A stretch of DNA of 64,000 bases from Sesamum alatum (GCA_034509735.1 JACGWO010000011.1:11131866-11195865), one strand, 5' to 3'. Numbered from the stretch's first letter, positions 45,120 through 56,700 are shown. Made by a program: numbers and translations. The notes: generated by a model not told the origin, from the letters alone.

Positions 45120-46083
45120 TTACTGATGAAATTCAATGTTGACTTTGCCAGCATCGGGATTAGCAATAATGGAAAATGCTTCTTGAGAGAGATCAATGGT
45201 GCCGCGACAGCCCGGCGGACAGTAGTCCACTATCCTAACCACCACGCTTTGCCCCGTGCAAGGGTGCGGAACACCTTTGTTTGTTGCTCCCGTGCATCGT
45301 ACGTTGTACTTCCAGCCACATGCAGCCTTATTGTCCCAAATCGCGTCGCTAGCGGCCGCGATCATCACGCCGTCGTTCGTGTAGCCATCGCATGATGAGG
45401 CTGACATACATATATACATCGATCAAGGGCAACTGTATACTCAGGCTATGCATTCATTTATAATATTTTTCCGAGAAAGAAAAGGAAAGCAACAAAACCG
45501 AAAATTTAAGTTCGAATTAGATGTAAACGTAATCGATGAAGATAACCATTATTTCACTTATCGTGTGATTGATCATTTTTCCATAAACTATATATAACGT
45601 GTGCATACCTCCTGCACGACAAGAGCCAACTTCGGGCATCTTGGTGCACGTATGACATATACAGGGAGGATGTGTTAAAATATTGATATTAAATGGTTAT
45701 CAGTTTAAACTTTTAGATCAGGTCGTTCAATATTGTATCAGAGTGAGGCCAAATAAGAGGTTTTAGATTCAAATCTCATCGCCCCATATTTATAAAAAAA
45801 AGGTTTCACATGCAGAGCATACGCACCTGTATGAGGACGCCATGTTAAAAATATTAATATAAAATAATTTTTCTATCTAGTAATTTGAACTCTTAGATGA
45901 GTCAGTCGTTTTAATAGAAGTATTTGATTTTGTTTTATGTATGTTCGATATAACTTATATAAAATACTCACGAACATAAGGAGGCGTGTAATAAGTAGCA
46001 GTTCCCTCGTCAGCATATGCAACTGAAGCAAAGCTCATAATTGCCGCAATCACGACCACCACAACTCGCATGTTGTTGCTCAT
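45120..46083 (-). CDS. EG45-like / plant natriuretic peptide-type secreted protein (two exons)
   Basis: Exon 1 is 46083-45972 and exon 2 is 45400-45120. They join through a 571-bp intron with GT (45971) and AG (45401) ends in phase 1, recreating a V-P-S-S-C junction. The protein is 130 residues. Residues 1-24 are a signal peptide (RVVVVVIAAIMSFASVAYA); the rest is a single double-psi beta-barrel domain like the first domain of expansins: GTATYYTPPYV, DGVMIAAASDAIWD, CTGATNKGVPHPC, VVRIVDYC, TIDLSQEAFSIIANPDAG. Six cysteines could form three disulfides. There is no second, cellulose-binding-like expansin domain and no HFD motif. EG45/PNP-A proteins are apoplastic and affect water and ion balance or stress; that role is family knowledge. 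Length and splice site are typical, so the gene looks intact. Confidence 0.85.
45402..45970 (-). other. intron of the EG45-like gene
   Basis: Holds two similar stretches (about 45675-45740 and 45843-45915) with 'tgttaaaatattgatattaaa' variants, probably repeat relics. There is also a GC-richer patch at 45608-45650 whose minus strand ends in AGGAG/GTATGC and could be an unused or alternative exon. I cannot support it as coding. Confidence 0.45.
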
Positions 46084-46172
46084 CTTTTCTCTCTCTCCTC
46101 TGTATATTTGAAAGCTCCTATTTTTAGTAACTGTGATTTGGGTGTGTGAAAGCATGAAAGAAAACCCTAACC

Positions 46173-46180
46173 CTTTTATA
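46173..46180 (-). promoter_or_regulatory. TATA box of the EG45-like gene
   Basis: On the minus strand TATAAAAG lies 90-97 bp upstream of the ATG at 46083. A telo-box-like AACCCTAA sequence (as read on the plus strand, about 46163-46170) follows just downstream. Confidence 0.55.
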
Positions 46181-46325
46181 GATGATAATCAGGCTAAAAG
46201 ACAAATGGGGTGTTTTCAAATGATTAAATAATTAAGACGAAAATTCAAGCAACACCTTATGATGTTACATATGATAAAATAGTATATTTTCCTATATTTT
46301 TAAAAATGAATCAATTTACTTTTCA

Positions 46326-46505
46326 ATATTTTTTTAAATGGAGCAATTTACCTCCCAAGATAGGGAGACAAATTGCTCCATTTTAAATATGTTTAGGGAG
46401 GTAAATAGCTCCATTTTAAATAACACAGGGAGGTTAATTGCTATTTTTTTTTTTCATAGGACGATAATTTACTCATTTGCAATTCACAAGGAGGTAAATT
46501 GCACT
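46326..46505. repeat. short degenerate repeats (GGGAGGTAAATTGCTCC)
   Basis: At least four irregularly spaced copies of a GGAGGTAAAT.GCTCCATTTTAAA-type motif occur in both orientations. They may be the remains of an inverted-repeat MITE; boundaries are unclear. Confidence 0.45.
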
Positions 46506-46520
46506 AAACCCAATAATTAA

Positions 46521-46766
46521 GGGTAAATTATAATGGGCTCTCACGAGGTATGCTCATTATAGATATCCTTTTATTGGTTGAAAAATTATGAATACTTCCT
46601 GATATTAACGGTCGTCTAACAAATACACTTTATAATGGGCTGTCACAAAGAGCTTTTTGTTAGAAAACTTTAGTTCTATGGGGTATTTGTATTTTTTCAA
46701 ACAACAAGAAAGTATTTGTAATTATATATAACAAATTAATCTTAAGGGAGCCCATCATAATTTACC
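46521..46766. mobile_element. MULE-type MITE, 246 bp
   Basis: Inverted termini GGGTAAATTATAATGGGCTC and GAGCCCATCATAATTTACC. The flanking 9-mers AATAATTAA and GTTAATTAA match at seven of nine positions. It is similar in style to 33407-33675. Confidence 0.65.
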
Positions 46767-47556
46767 GTTAATTAAATTTTTATCAATTTATTAGTGAAAA
46801 TAAGTTGAAAAGAGAGTTTTTATTTTAGAATACTTGTTTTTAACTACTTAAATAATTAAGTTCATTAAGTCAAAAGCTATAAACAGTCTCTTTACTAATT
46901 TCTACAACTTATTAATTGAAAATCATTAACTTATTAAACAATTTTTCCAAACCCTCCAACTCCACATTTTTTTACTTTTAACTTTTGTTTCGAACGCATC
47001 CAACTTCTACTACTACTTAATTAATTTAAAATTTTCTTTGTAACTTATCTTCACAATGAAAACAGAAGTTATTGCAAATACCCATTGAGTAAGTTATTGC
47101 AGTAAAAGCGACGTAAAATTATTTAATGTATTTTTCGGGATTTTGGTGCGAGAAAATGAGATGGATTTTTGTTCAAATGCTGAGGGTTTGTGGGTCATGT
47201 CCAAAAAATAGGACAGAGAGCAGCAAGGCATAAGGTATCCCAGTTCCCAAAGCTCAAAGAGCAGTTGATTGTCTATTGGGATCTCGAAAGCATCTTCCAC
47301 TTCGAGTTAGAGTTGTCTGAACTGTGCTTGAAATAAAAATTTGGAAAAGCCAAAGGAACCACGACAAGCAAATATGTGAAGTTATTGTTGTCTGCACTTC
47401 TGAAAAAGCCGTGATAGTTATTTTGATATGTTTTATCTATTATGACATGAAAGAAAAAACCAACTGCAAGTTATTAATAATAAACTTGCCGTCGTGACAC
47501 AGTGTCCCTTTGTGGATATAACGAATAATATTTTACACTTTAAAATATATTACAGG
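46767..47556. other. intergenic DNA
   Basis: An open frame on the minus strand (47300-47094) has no recognisable domain. It lies among AT-rich DNA without promoter or splice context, so it is not called as a gene. Confidence 0.35.
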
Positions 47557-47765
47557 ATTAATTATACCTAGACTCTCTATGAGAATGCAAAATTACACTT
47601 TTCTCCAAAAAAGTTTTGAAATTACACTTACACTCCCTCAGAAAATTCTCAATTTATACTTAACCATCTTTCGTTAGAATTTAGATAAAAAATGCTGACG
47701 TTAGCCAAAAAAATTACATAAGTTTTCAATTTTGCTAATCATTTAACATTTTCATTTATATTTTT
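47557..47765. repeat. dispersed repeat, copy 2 (partner at 454-660)
   Basis: Begins GGATTAATTATACCTAGACT and follows the same order of blocks as 454-660 through 'ttttgctaatcatttaacatt'. It abuts the left arm of the foldback element. Confidence 0.5.
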
Positions 47766-47959
47766 GTACTTATGAGAAGATAAATATAATGTATATATAT
47801 GGAGTGAAGTTAACAATATCTCATTTTTTTCACTTTTTTGGTCCCACAAAGAATGGGGTTTGTTTTTTTTGGTCCCATGGTTTACGAATTTTCTGTTTTG
47901 GTCCGGAAACTGTTAAGAAGTTTGTAAAGTTAGTCACAGAAGTCTTTCTGTTATGTTTT

Positions 47960-48375
47960 TGTAGAAAAATAGTGTAGCGAATACACTTGGCAAAACCGGC
48001 AACCTTTCCGTCAAGAAGAACAACTAAAGGACATTTTTATCTATCAAAAATGTAGAACACTTGACACTTGAACAATTACAAAATACTAGAGACACTTAAG
48101 ACTTTTCTTGACACTATTAGAACTGATACAAGACTTGTGGTTGGTGCTAAATCCAAATGGGGATGCCACCTATTTATACTACTCAAGAGATCAGTTTGGA
48201 GTACATGGAGAAACTAAAAGCCTAATCAAAGTAAAAACTCAGGAAAACACAAACTTATTAAATATGCACACTACCATATAGTTTTTCTAGAAAAATTAAG
48301 TAGGAATTTTCTAGTAGACAATCTAGAAGGTGGTGGTTAAAATTCTTCCCAAAAATCATCTTTATATTTTCAACA
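47960..48375 (-). repeat. Copia 3' LTR
   Basis: TGTAGAA...TTTTCAACA. The adjoining tract at 48376-48390 reads AAGGGGGAG on the minus strand and is the polypurine tract. Confidence 0.9.
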
Positions 48376-48389
48376 CTCCCCCTTAAAGT

Positions 48390-51275
48390 GATTTTTTGGA
48401 AATAAGTCCAAGTATTTCCGGAAGCAACTCGAATTGCCCTTTTGAAAGTGCTTTATGAAAATGTCAACAACATTATCACAACTTTGCACTTCCGAAGCAT
48501 TTGGAGTACCTTCAAAAACTTTCTCACGAACAAAGTGATGCTCCAGCTCATGTTTTGTCCACCCATGAAAAATAGGATTTTAAAGCTAACTTGATGGCAC
48601 TCGGATTATCACCAAACAAATTGGTAGGAGTAGAAATTATGGAATAAATATCACTAATAAGCCTCCTTAGCCAAACACATTGTTGAGCAGCAAGTGACGC
48701 AACTTTACACTCAGCTTCGATGGTTGAAAGAGAAACAAAATCTTGTTCTTGCTATACCAAGAAATATTTATGCCACTACAAAGAAACACATAGCCGGATG
48801 TAGATTTCTATCATCAAGATTACCACCTAAGTCCGCATTGGTGAAACCATAAAGTGAAAAAATCACTTTTTTCTTATAAAACAATCCCACATCAAGCGAA
48901 GTGTTCACCTATTTCAAGATTTTCTTTTCTTGCTTCTTCCAAATGTGGTTTTCAAGGTGCTTGCATAAATCAACTTACAGGACCAAGAGAGAAATTGATA
49001 TATGACCTTGAAATAGTCAAATAAAGAAGGCTACCCACTAGTGTCCGATAAGGCCGAGGATCAGGAAGAAGTGGCCCATCATCTCGTCTCAACTTGACAT
49101 TCACATCGAGTGGAGTAGAGCGTTTCTTACTCAAATTTACTCCAAATCTTGTGACAAGCTTCTTTGCAAATCCTTCTTGAGATAAAAATATCCCGTGCTT
49201 CATGTTCTTCACTTCCAAGCCAAGAAAGTGACTTAACTCTCCCAAATCCTTCATTTCAAAACGAGTAGAAAGTTCTCCTCTCAACTATAACCTCACCATC
49301 ATGGCTTTCAGTTATGATCATGTCATAAACATAGAGAAGAACTATCATATGCACATCACTATACTTCTTAATAGACAAGTTGGAATCAGAACTAATGGAC
49401 GAGTAACCACAAAGTGTAAATATTCAGCAATTTTACTGTACCAGGCTCTTGGAGCTTGTTTAAGCTCGTAAAGAGCTTTTTTGTGCTTGCAGACATAATG
49501 TGGATGTGATTTCAAGACATACTCGGGTACTTGATCCATGTAAATGTCTTTATCTAGATCACCATATAAAATTGCATTTTTAACATCAAGCTGCCACAGC
49601 TTCCAACCTTGCGATGCCGCGAGAGCAATGACACAACGAATAGATGTCATCTTTGCAACGGAGCTGAACGTTTCCTCAAAATTTTCTCCATATTTTTGAA
49701 AAAATCCCCGAGCAACTAACCTTGCCTTTTGTCTGTCAATACTTCCATCTCTACAGCGTGCAGGTTTAACAATATTCCTATGTGGTCTTTGGTTCTGCAG
49801 AGTAGATGATTCTCCAATATTCTGTTGCTCCTCCCTTCCGTCGGAGCAAATGCTCCCCCTTTCTTCGTACGGCATGACAAGTGAGTGTGAACGAGACATA
49901 GGCAAACTAATCTCTTCTTTATCTGCTTCTTTAGGACCATAATAGGATGAAATCTCATCGAAAATCACATCTTGTGAAATCGTAAACTTATGAGTCTCTG
50001 GATCTATGCACTTCCACCCCTTATAAAGATACATTTTCTTGCTTTTGGATCAAGTTTACTTCTTGACTCGGGTACATGAACATAGCAGATTAATCCAAAA
50101 ACCTTAAAGTGTTTCATGCTTGATTTTTCTCCAAACATCATTTCATAAGGAGTTCTCATGTCAATTGGACTTAGAGGTATTCGCTTAATCACATAAGTCG
50201 CACAATCGATTGCAACTGCCCAGAATTCCTAGGTCAAATTTTTTGCATGTAACCAACTTTTGCGTGTCTCCAAGAGATGTTTGGTCTTCTTTTTTGCCAC
50301 CCCATTCTGTTGAGGTGTTTCTGCTTAAGATAATTCTCTCCTATTCCACGTTGCCGACATAATGAGAAGAAATCATCCGAGATAAATTTCCCACTATTAT
50401 CTGTTCTTGGCTTCTTTATTTTTCTTCCAAGAGTGTCTTCAACTGTCGTTTGAATTCCATGAATTTTGAAAGAGCATCTGACTTGTGCTTTATAAAATAT
50501 ACCCAAGTAAACCTTGTAAAGTCGTCAACAAAGATTAGCACATACCGATAGCCTAAAAAAGGTCATTGTAGGCCCGGATAAATCACCGTGGATGCACTCA
50601 AGTGGGGCTTTACTTCTCGTGACAGGTATGTCAAATGGAAGACGATGAGATTTTTCATTTTGACAACCTTCAAAACTTTCCCCATTTTCAAAGTTCTTTA
50701 AGTTAGGCAATCAACGAACCAAACTATTATGCACCATTACTTTATGTTTATCCATGTTTACATGCCCAAGTCTAATATGCTAGAGTGAAGCATTATCATT
50801 GCTATTCATTTTTTCCATATAAGACGATGAAGCAGATAACACATACATATTTTTAATTTTTTTTCCTGTGTGGATAATATCTGCCTCAAGATTTTCATTA
50901 TTTTTCAAAAATTTGACATCCCTTGGGCTAAATAGAATGTAATGACCAGCATCCACAGCATTAGCTACCAAAAATAAATTCTGCTTCATACATGGGACAT
51001 GGGAAACACCATCAAGTGTGATAGAGTCAAGGTCCTTGCCTTTAACAATAACCAGTGCCTTCTTTCTCTATTGGATGAACTGTATTGTCAGCAGTTATGA
51101 TGGCGTCCTTCCCATTGTATTAGTTGAACTTGAAAATTTTAGATTCATCCCCTATCAAGTGGTGACCGCAATCGGAGTCCACAATCCAATCATCTTCAAA
51201 ATTGATAGTAGCCATTATATCAACTAAAGTGGCATTCAAGATAAAGCATTTTTCCAATTTTCCTCTTCTTGAGGT
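48390..51275 (-). pseudogene. Copia pol: integrase, reverse transcriptase, RNase H (broken)
   Basis: Order on the minus strand follows Copia. The pre-integrase/integrase start is near 50710-50540 (EKSHRLPFDIPVTRSKAPLE, HGDLSGP). The integrase core is at 50506-50234 (PRTDNSGKFISDDFF), then TPYEMMFGEKSSMKHFKVFG (50192-50004). Reverse transcriptase is at 50034-49345 (ARLVARGF, WQLDVKNAILYGDLDKDIYM, ALYELKQAPRAWY), with RT C-terminal/connection sequence at 49284-48970 (HFLGLEVKNM, YRTLVGSLLYLT). RNase H is only vaguely readable below 48960. The catalytic Y-x-D-D box at about 49310-49325 reads YVYD, so one catalytic aspartate is lost. Many stops and shifts make it nonfunctional. Confidence 0.85.
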
Positions 51276-52163
51276 TCACTCGTCATTGCACTTTCTGCAA
51301 TGTTGGTCGGCCTCAATTTTAGGCGACAAGTTTACACGAAAATTTCTCTTTATATGTCTAGGTGTACCACAATGATAGCATTTTTTAAAGTCCTTTTTCT
51401 GTTTGGTAGACGAACCCTCCTCCTTAGTTAGATTCTTTTTTAATTCTTTTCCATTTTTTACGTATTTCTTTTTTTCAAAAAACAAAGCCTGGCCTTCATT
51501 GTTAAGCGAAACCCCCGCCATTTGACAAGCTAAGAACTCCTGTGACGAAAGAAGATTCTCAACTCCTCTAAGGATGGTTGTTATTGCCATCCTTGGATAG
51601 ATGTGACGAAAGGAATATAATCTTCATTTAGACCTAATATGACGCCTCATTCATCTGTCAAATATTGGCTCGTCACGATCTGACAAGGTAATCTATGAAC
51701 ATAAAGTTTTAATTTTAAAAAAGAACTGTGAGATAAAGATATCAGCTTGTGTCGTGTTTGCTAATTCATTGTCCAGCATTTGAAGCCTTCCAATATCCTC
51801 CTTGTTGAACAAATGATTCAAGGTCTTCCATATCTCGTTCGTGGTCTTGTACTTTATTATGTGCTCGAATAATCCATGTAAATTTATCTCTTCAAAATAA
51901 ATTCCTCCTTGGCATTCTTTTGCTTCCACAACCTCCCGACGTCATTACCCTTTGCTGGAGGCTTGGTCTCTTCACCACCAACGATTTCCCACAAGTCTTC
52001 GCCTACTAAGTAGGACCCAATTCATGTTTGTCATATTTTGTAATTGCTTTGATTTAACACCTCCATTCCAAGTCCAACAACACACGTCCACTGGAATCCA
52101 TTCGTGAAACCTAGTTGGTCCTCGTTCACAAGGGTCTTGACACAATTCAAAGGCCACCCCAAA
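51276..52163 (-). pseudogene. Copia gag, broken
   Basis: Minus-strand fragments include LFEHIIKYKTTNEIWKTLNH, typical of the Copia gag central region, and a C-terminal zinc knuckle (CYHCGTPRHIKRNF). The last knuckle cysteine is replaced by phenylalanine. Frames at 52160-51972, 51929-51693 and 51590-51276 are separated by shifts and stops. The protein would package element RNA. Confidence 0.75.
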
Positions 52164-52178
52164 GTGGCTCTGATACCA
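52164..52178 (-). other. Copia primer-binding site
   Basis: On the minus strand TGGTATCAGAGCCAC directly follows the 5' LTR. It is the standard complement of the plant initiator tRNA(Met) 3' end, which primes first-strand synthesis. Confidence 0.9.
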
Positions 52179-52595
52179 TGTAGAAAAATAGTGTAGCGAA
52201 CACACTAGCCCAGGACTAGCAACCTTTCCACGAACAAGAACAACTAAAGAACATTTTATTTATCAAGAATGTAGAACACTTGACACTTGAACAATTACAA
52301 AATACTAGAGACACTTAAGTCTTTTCTTGACACTATTAGAAATGATACCTGACTTGTGGTTGGTGTTAAATGCAAATGGGGATGCCCACCTCTTTATACT
52401 ACTCAAGATATCAATCTATACATGGAGAAACTAAAAAAAGCCTAGTCAAAGTAAAAACTTAGAAAAATACAAACTTATTAAATATGAACACTACCATATA
52501 GTTTTTCTAGAAAAATTAAGTAGGAATTTTCTACTAGGCAATCTAGAAGGTGGTGGTCAAAATTCTTCCAAAAAAATATCTTTATATTTTGAACA
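52179..52595 (-). repeat. Copia 5' LTR
   Basis: Matches 47960-48375 along its full length with substitutions and small indels; ends TTTTGAACA. Confidence 0.9.
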
Positions 52596-52799
52596 GTTTT
52601 AACGGCAAGTAGCAAAATCTGTTAACCTCCAATGACTAAGTTGTTGTTTTGGTCCCATAAAGGAGAGGGTTTACTTTTTTGGTCCACGGTTTACAGAATT
52701 TTTTTAGTGCCAAAATTGTTAAAAAATTTATAAAATTAGTCCCAAAAATTCATTCTCGTCAATTTTTGTCATTAATCAATAACTCAATGCACGCAACAT

Positions 52800-53087
52800 A
52801 TGAATTACTTTATTAAACCAACAACCACTCTTTTTTTCCAATCATTATTAAATATATTAATAATTTATTATTTATTTATTTATATTCATTATAATATGAT
52901 TTGTAATATAATTATTATTTATATTTATACTGTAGATAAATAAATAACAATGTACAATCGACAACTACAAAGCAATAAAAATATACAAAAATAGCATTGC
53001 ATTTTAGCCAATAGATATTGATGTTATGTGATCGAGAAATTCATTTCCATAATAATTGCTATGTGATTGAGCAACAAATTTTTGTAT
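52800..53087. other. inner AT-rich part of the foldback element, left of the Gypsy
   Basis: No coding sequence. It continues at 62767 on the other side of the Gypsy insertion. Confidence 0.5.
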
Positions 53088-53092
53088 GTTAT

Positions 53093-53455
53093 TGATGGTG
53101 TATAATTTGGAAAGAGTATAGCCTATGCACGTTGGCACCAAATCAGCACAAAAAGCTAGAGAAAGTAAAGAAAAGCGTGTAAAGTATGAATTTCATATAT
53201 AAAAGGTAAGTTTACAAATGAATCCACCCCCTATTTATAGTAATTTTTTGGGGGTGAAGTTACAATTTAACCCTTTGATCCTACGAACTAGAATTGATCT
53301 GCCAAGGGCATGATGGTCATTTCACGTGCCCACTCCTTTTTTAACCTCCATTTCTTAACCTCCCCCAACTTCCCCTTTAACTTCCCTTTGGGGCACTGGT
53401 GTAGTTTACCATAAGTTGGAGGACCTTTTTGTGAATAATATTTTTCTCCTCATCA
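53093..53455 (-). repeat. Gypsy 3' LTR
   Basis: TG...CA, 363 bp. The adjacent C run at about 53459-53465 (GGGGGG on the minus strand) is the polypurine tract. Confidence 0.92.
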
Positions 53456-53673
53456 GTAGCCCCCCGACTTTCAGGAATTTCCTTAGAAACCTGAAAGTTC
53501 CAAGTAGCAATTTGGCTTTGAATCAACTTCTCCTTGGAACAGACTTCTTTGTACTCTCCTTATTCCATTTGGGAGTCCTTCTTCTCGTCCAACTCTCTTT
53601 CTTTAAACGAATCGCATTCCTGCTAGGATTCTTCTCTTTTATTACTCCTTCTTCAACTTGGACTCTTCCGTCC

Positions 53674-53683
53674 TATATAAATA
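53674..53683 (+). promoter_or_regulatory. TATA box for the antisense gene of the Gypsy
   Basis: TATATAAATA on the plus strand, just inside the 3' LTR (as defined for the minus-strand element) and 274 bp upstream of the ATG at 53948. A short start, ATGTCGAAACGC at 53763, followed by a possible donor, suggests a leader exon may exist. Confidence 0.5.
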
Positions 53684-53947
53684 GGAGGTAACATATTCTC
53701 AATTTTTTCATTGTGCATCCTCTTGCCTTCGTCGTCTCCTCAAAAGAAAAGAAAAAATAAGAATGTCGAAACGCTTTAACTCGGGTATTTAGTCTTTCAC
53801 CTTCCCACTGCTCCATTTAATTTTTCTGTTCTCCGCGTTAGTGTTTCCAAATATTCTTTCAAAAAATACTTCTTTATTCATCCAAAAAAATGAGGTCTCG
53901 ATCCTTTTCTTCTTTCTCCTTTTTTTTTTTAAAAAAAAATCTGCGTC

Positions 53948-56170
53948 ATGTCGAACAACTCGAACAGTGCCGAGGTCCCGTGGGGGAGGACTTCAACGCG
54001 GCCGCGCCGGGGCAGTGAGCCGGGGCCGGGGACTGCCCCGGCGCGGCGCTGGTCAAGGCAGCCCGCCTCGACCAGAATCTGGCCGAGGCGCTGCGCCTCG
54101 GCCAGATCTTGGCCGAGGCAGCGCGCCTCGGTCAGACCCCTCGGCCAGGATCTGGCCGAGGCACACCTCGGCCGGCTCCCGCCCGAGAGGCGCCTCCTGC
54201 TCTTTCCGCTCCGGTTGCTTCTTCTGTCCCAGTTATAAGTCTAGATTCCTCTCCTCCTTCAGCTTCTCACTTGGGTCCGGATATCGTGGACTTTGATCAC
54301 GAGGTGATTGAAGCGATTCGGAACCTTCCAGCTTGTCCATCGCCTTCCCCAAATCCGTCTTTTGAGTCAAGTTCTCGAGATACTCCCCCACTCTTGTCCC
54401 CTCTTGCAACTGATCTTGTTGACTCTGGTCTAGATGGAACTAAGTCCTCTTCAGCCCCCCACTCAAAATCTCGTTGTCATATAATGGATGTTGATAGTTG
54501 CCTTTGTCGTGTGAGTTTTGAAGAATTCCGTTCCCTAGAAGCTAGTGTCAACGCTTCTTCCGAGTTCACCCTCTTGCTGCCTAGTATTGATGATAGGATC
54601 AAATTTCCCCCTCCTGGGTATTTTACCGTGTATTTGTCATTCTTTTCCTCGGGTTTCACTCTTCCCCCTCATCCTCTGCTACTCCAAATTATCACCCATA
54701 CTACCCTGAGCATTAGTCAATTTACACCAAACTCTTTTGTAAGTTTTAGAGGGTTCCTTCAACGTTTTGAGGAGCTCAACTTAACCCCATCACTTGAAGC
54801 CTTTTATACTTTATTCACTGTCAGGAAGGTACCCAACGATTCTTCTTACTTTTATTTCTATCCTCGGGGAAATTGCAAGATTCTTGGGGGTAATGTCTCT
54901 TCTAAGGGTCCTTGGAAAGAGAAGTTTTTGTTTGTAAAGGACTCGTCCTGGGGATTAACTGCCCCTTGGGGGGAATCATGTTCTGTGCCCGACCCCATTC
55001 CTGATCTTCGTCTCTCCTTCATCGGGGTTCGGCTATTCGACCAACTCTTTGACGTCAAAAGTTTAGAGCCTGCTGGTATTTAACTTTCCTGTTTTTACTT
55101 GCCTTGTAAAAAATTGTTTTTTGATGTTTTCTTACTTTTTCCTATGTTGGCTTGTTTGCAAGAGGAAAGAAGATCTCCCTCCATGATGTCCATCGTTTCC
55201 GTGACAAAGAGAATGCCTCAAGGTCCCGTCATCCTCCTCCCCCCCCACCAAGGAGGGGAGAGGGCAGTCGCCGGCGCTCACCTCCCGCCCGGGCCCGGGA
55301 TCCCCCGGGGCCCTCAACTCGTCACGAAGGGCGCTCCTCCCCCCCATCTGAAGGCAATGCCTCCAAACGCCCCCGGGAAGGCGAAACAGGTCCTCCTCGT
55401 CATGGAGCAAGAAAAAGTCTCTTCACCTATAGGACGAACAGACAGGGAGACATCTCTTCTTTTTGGGATGCCGCAGATGTGGATCTTGCTCATAAAAGAT
55501 CCAGGGATCTAGTGAGTCCCTATGATGTGATACTACTTGGTGCCCTCCCCACAGTCACCCTCACTCGTCTTATGCAAGGCGAAGCTGCCAGGGTATGTTA
55601 TTCATAACTTTTTTTGTTGATTTTTCTTTTTCTGTCCTCGCATGTCTAATTGAGGTATATCCTTTTTAGGTTATCAACTTAGCAGAAGCTACTGAGCTGC
55701 GGTTGAGTAATCACGAGAAGGAGATAGATCGTCTGAAGGATGCCTTCGCCGACGCGCGAAAAGACTTGGAGCGCTGCCAAGAGGAGCTTAAGGCTGTTTC
55801 TTCTGAACAACTCAAGTGGAAGGAAAGCTTCAACCGAGAGGTTACCTCGGGGAAGACCTTCCTGAAGTCCGATGCCGGCAAGGCCTACTTGGAGCGTGTG
55901 CAGGATGACTTTAAGGAGAAATACGTGGACTCAGATGAATTCCACCAAGCTGTTCTTAGCAAGGCCAGCGAGGTGTATGATCAAGTAATCCGGCAATGTC
56001 GCGCCACTTTGAGGAGCAGCGGCCGGTTTAGTGATGAAGACTTTATGTTTCTTGATCCCAAGGTTCCTGATGAGGAAGGGGATGAGGATGGCGATGGTGG
56101 GAATGTCGATGATATGGTCGACGAGGCTCTTGTTGGTGGAAACCTGCCTTCAGTCATAGAGAAGAATTAG
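53948..56170 (+). pseudogene. antisense extra gene (aORF) of the Tat Gypsy, three exons, one frameshift
   Basis: Inferred exons: 53948-55075, 55165-55592 and 55670-56170, with GT-AG introns of 89 and 77 bp that keep the frame. Exon 1 starts MSNNSNSAEVPW but changes frame in the GC-rich repeated TCGGCCAGATC/TGGCCGAGG region at about 54019-54105. After that it reads through a block typical of the 'putative gypsy type transposon' family (Transposase_28): FPPPGYFTVYLSFFSSGF and SQFTPNSFVSFRGFLQRFEE. Exon 2 is basic and Pro/Arg-rich (HDVHRFRDKE, then PPPPPPRRGEGSRRR). Exon 3 is a long helical, probably coiled-coil segment (NHEKEIDRLKDAFADARKDL) with an acidic C-terminus (DEEGDEDGDGGNVDDM). Function is unknown for the family. 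It runs against gag-pol and is convergent with the integrase frame. Apart from the possible frameshift, which could instead be an unrecognised intron, it is well preserved. Confidence 0.75.
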
Positions 56171-56404
56171 TCAGTCCTTGGATTTATTTACTTGAATTCC
56201 TTTTCGTAAATTTCAGATTTGTCTAGGGTTTATTATTTTTTATTAGTAGTTTTATTTTTATAAATCTAGTTTCCAGTATTGTTCGTTTCTTTCCAACATT
56301 GGACTTTCAATAAAAAATCTTACGTTTATCATATTTTAATATCTCTGCGAGGCAAACCTTCTTTGTTTAGACAGTGTGTGTCTGTTTTGCTTGTGTTTTT
56401 TTTT

Positions 56405-56575
56405 TTTATAAGTTAGGGAGGCAGTCCCTCCCTTTGTAATCTCGGGGCAGTTCCCCGGTGAGAAGCAGTCCTTCTCCTTATTGTCACGGGGCAGTCCCCC
56501 GATGAAAGGCAGTCCCTCTCTTTTTTTTGTCTCGGAACAGTCCCCCGGTGAGAGGCAATCCCTCTCTCTTTTTTC
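56405..56575. repeat. tandem GGCAGTCCC repeat between the two convergent genes
   Basis: About three to four units of roughly 50-55 bp share GGGGCAGTCCCCCGATGA and AGGCAGTCCCTCTC variants. They lie between the end of the antisense gene (56170) and the stop of integrase (56701), where transcripts from both strands would meet. Confidence 0.75.
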
Positions 56576-56700
56576 CTTTGCAATAAATTAAAACATATGA
56601 GTGATTAGAATTTGCGAAAAAGAAAATTTCATTAACATATTGTGAATTACAAGAGAATATTGAACGAAAAACTCCATACAACTGGAAAACATGAAAAAGT

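Larger units (their letters stand above)
47960..52595 (-). mobile_element. Copia-type LTR retrotransposon, 4.6 kb, degenerate
   Basis: Two LTRs of 416-417 bp start TGTAGAAAAATAGTG and end AACA. The element is flanked by GTTTT duplications (47955-47959, 52596-52600). It is coded on the minus strand: 5' LTR, PBS, gag, protease/integrase, reverse transcriptase, RNase H relics, polypurine tract, 3' LTR. The LTRs differ at roughly one site in ten by eye, so it is an old insertion. All reading frames are broken. Confidence 0.92.

Noticed and set aside
47094..47300. 68-codon minus-strand frame beginning MEDAFEIPIDNQ
   Set aside because: No recognisable domain, promoter or splice context, and AT-rich surroundings; could be chance.
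53841..54296. Arg/Gly-rich plus-strand frame
   Set aside because: It is another phase through the GC-rich start of the antisense Gypsy gene; the phase continuing from about 54019 matches the family downstream.
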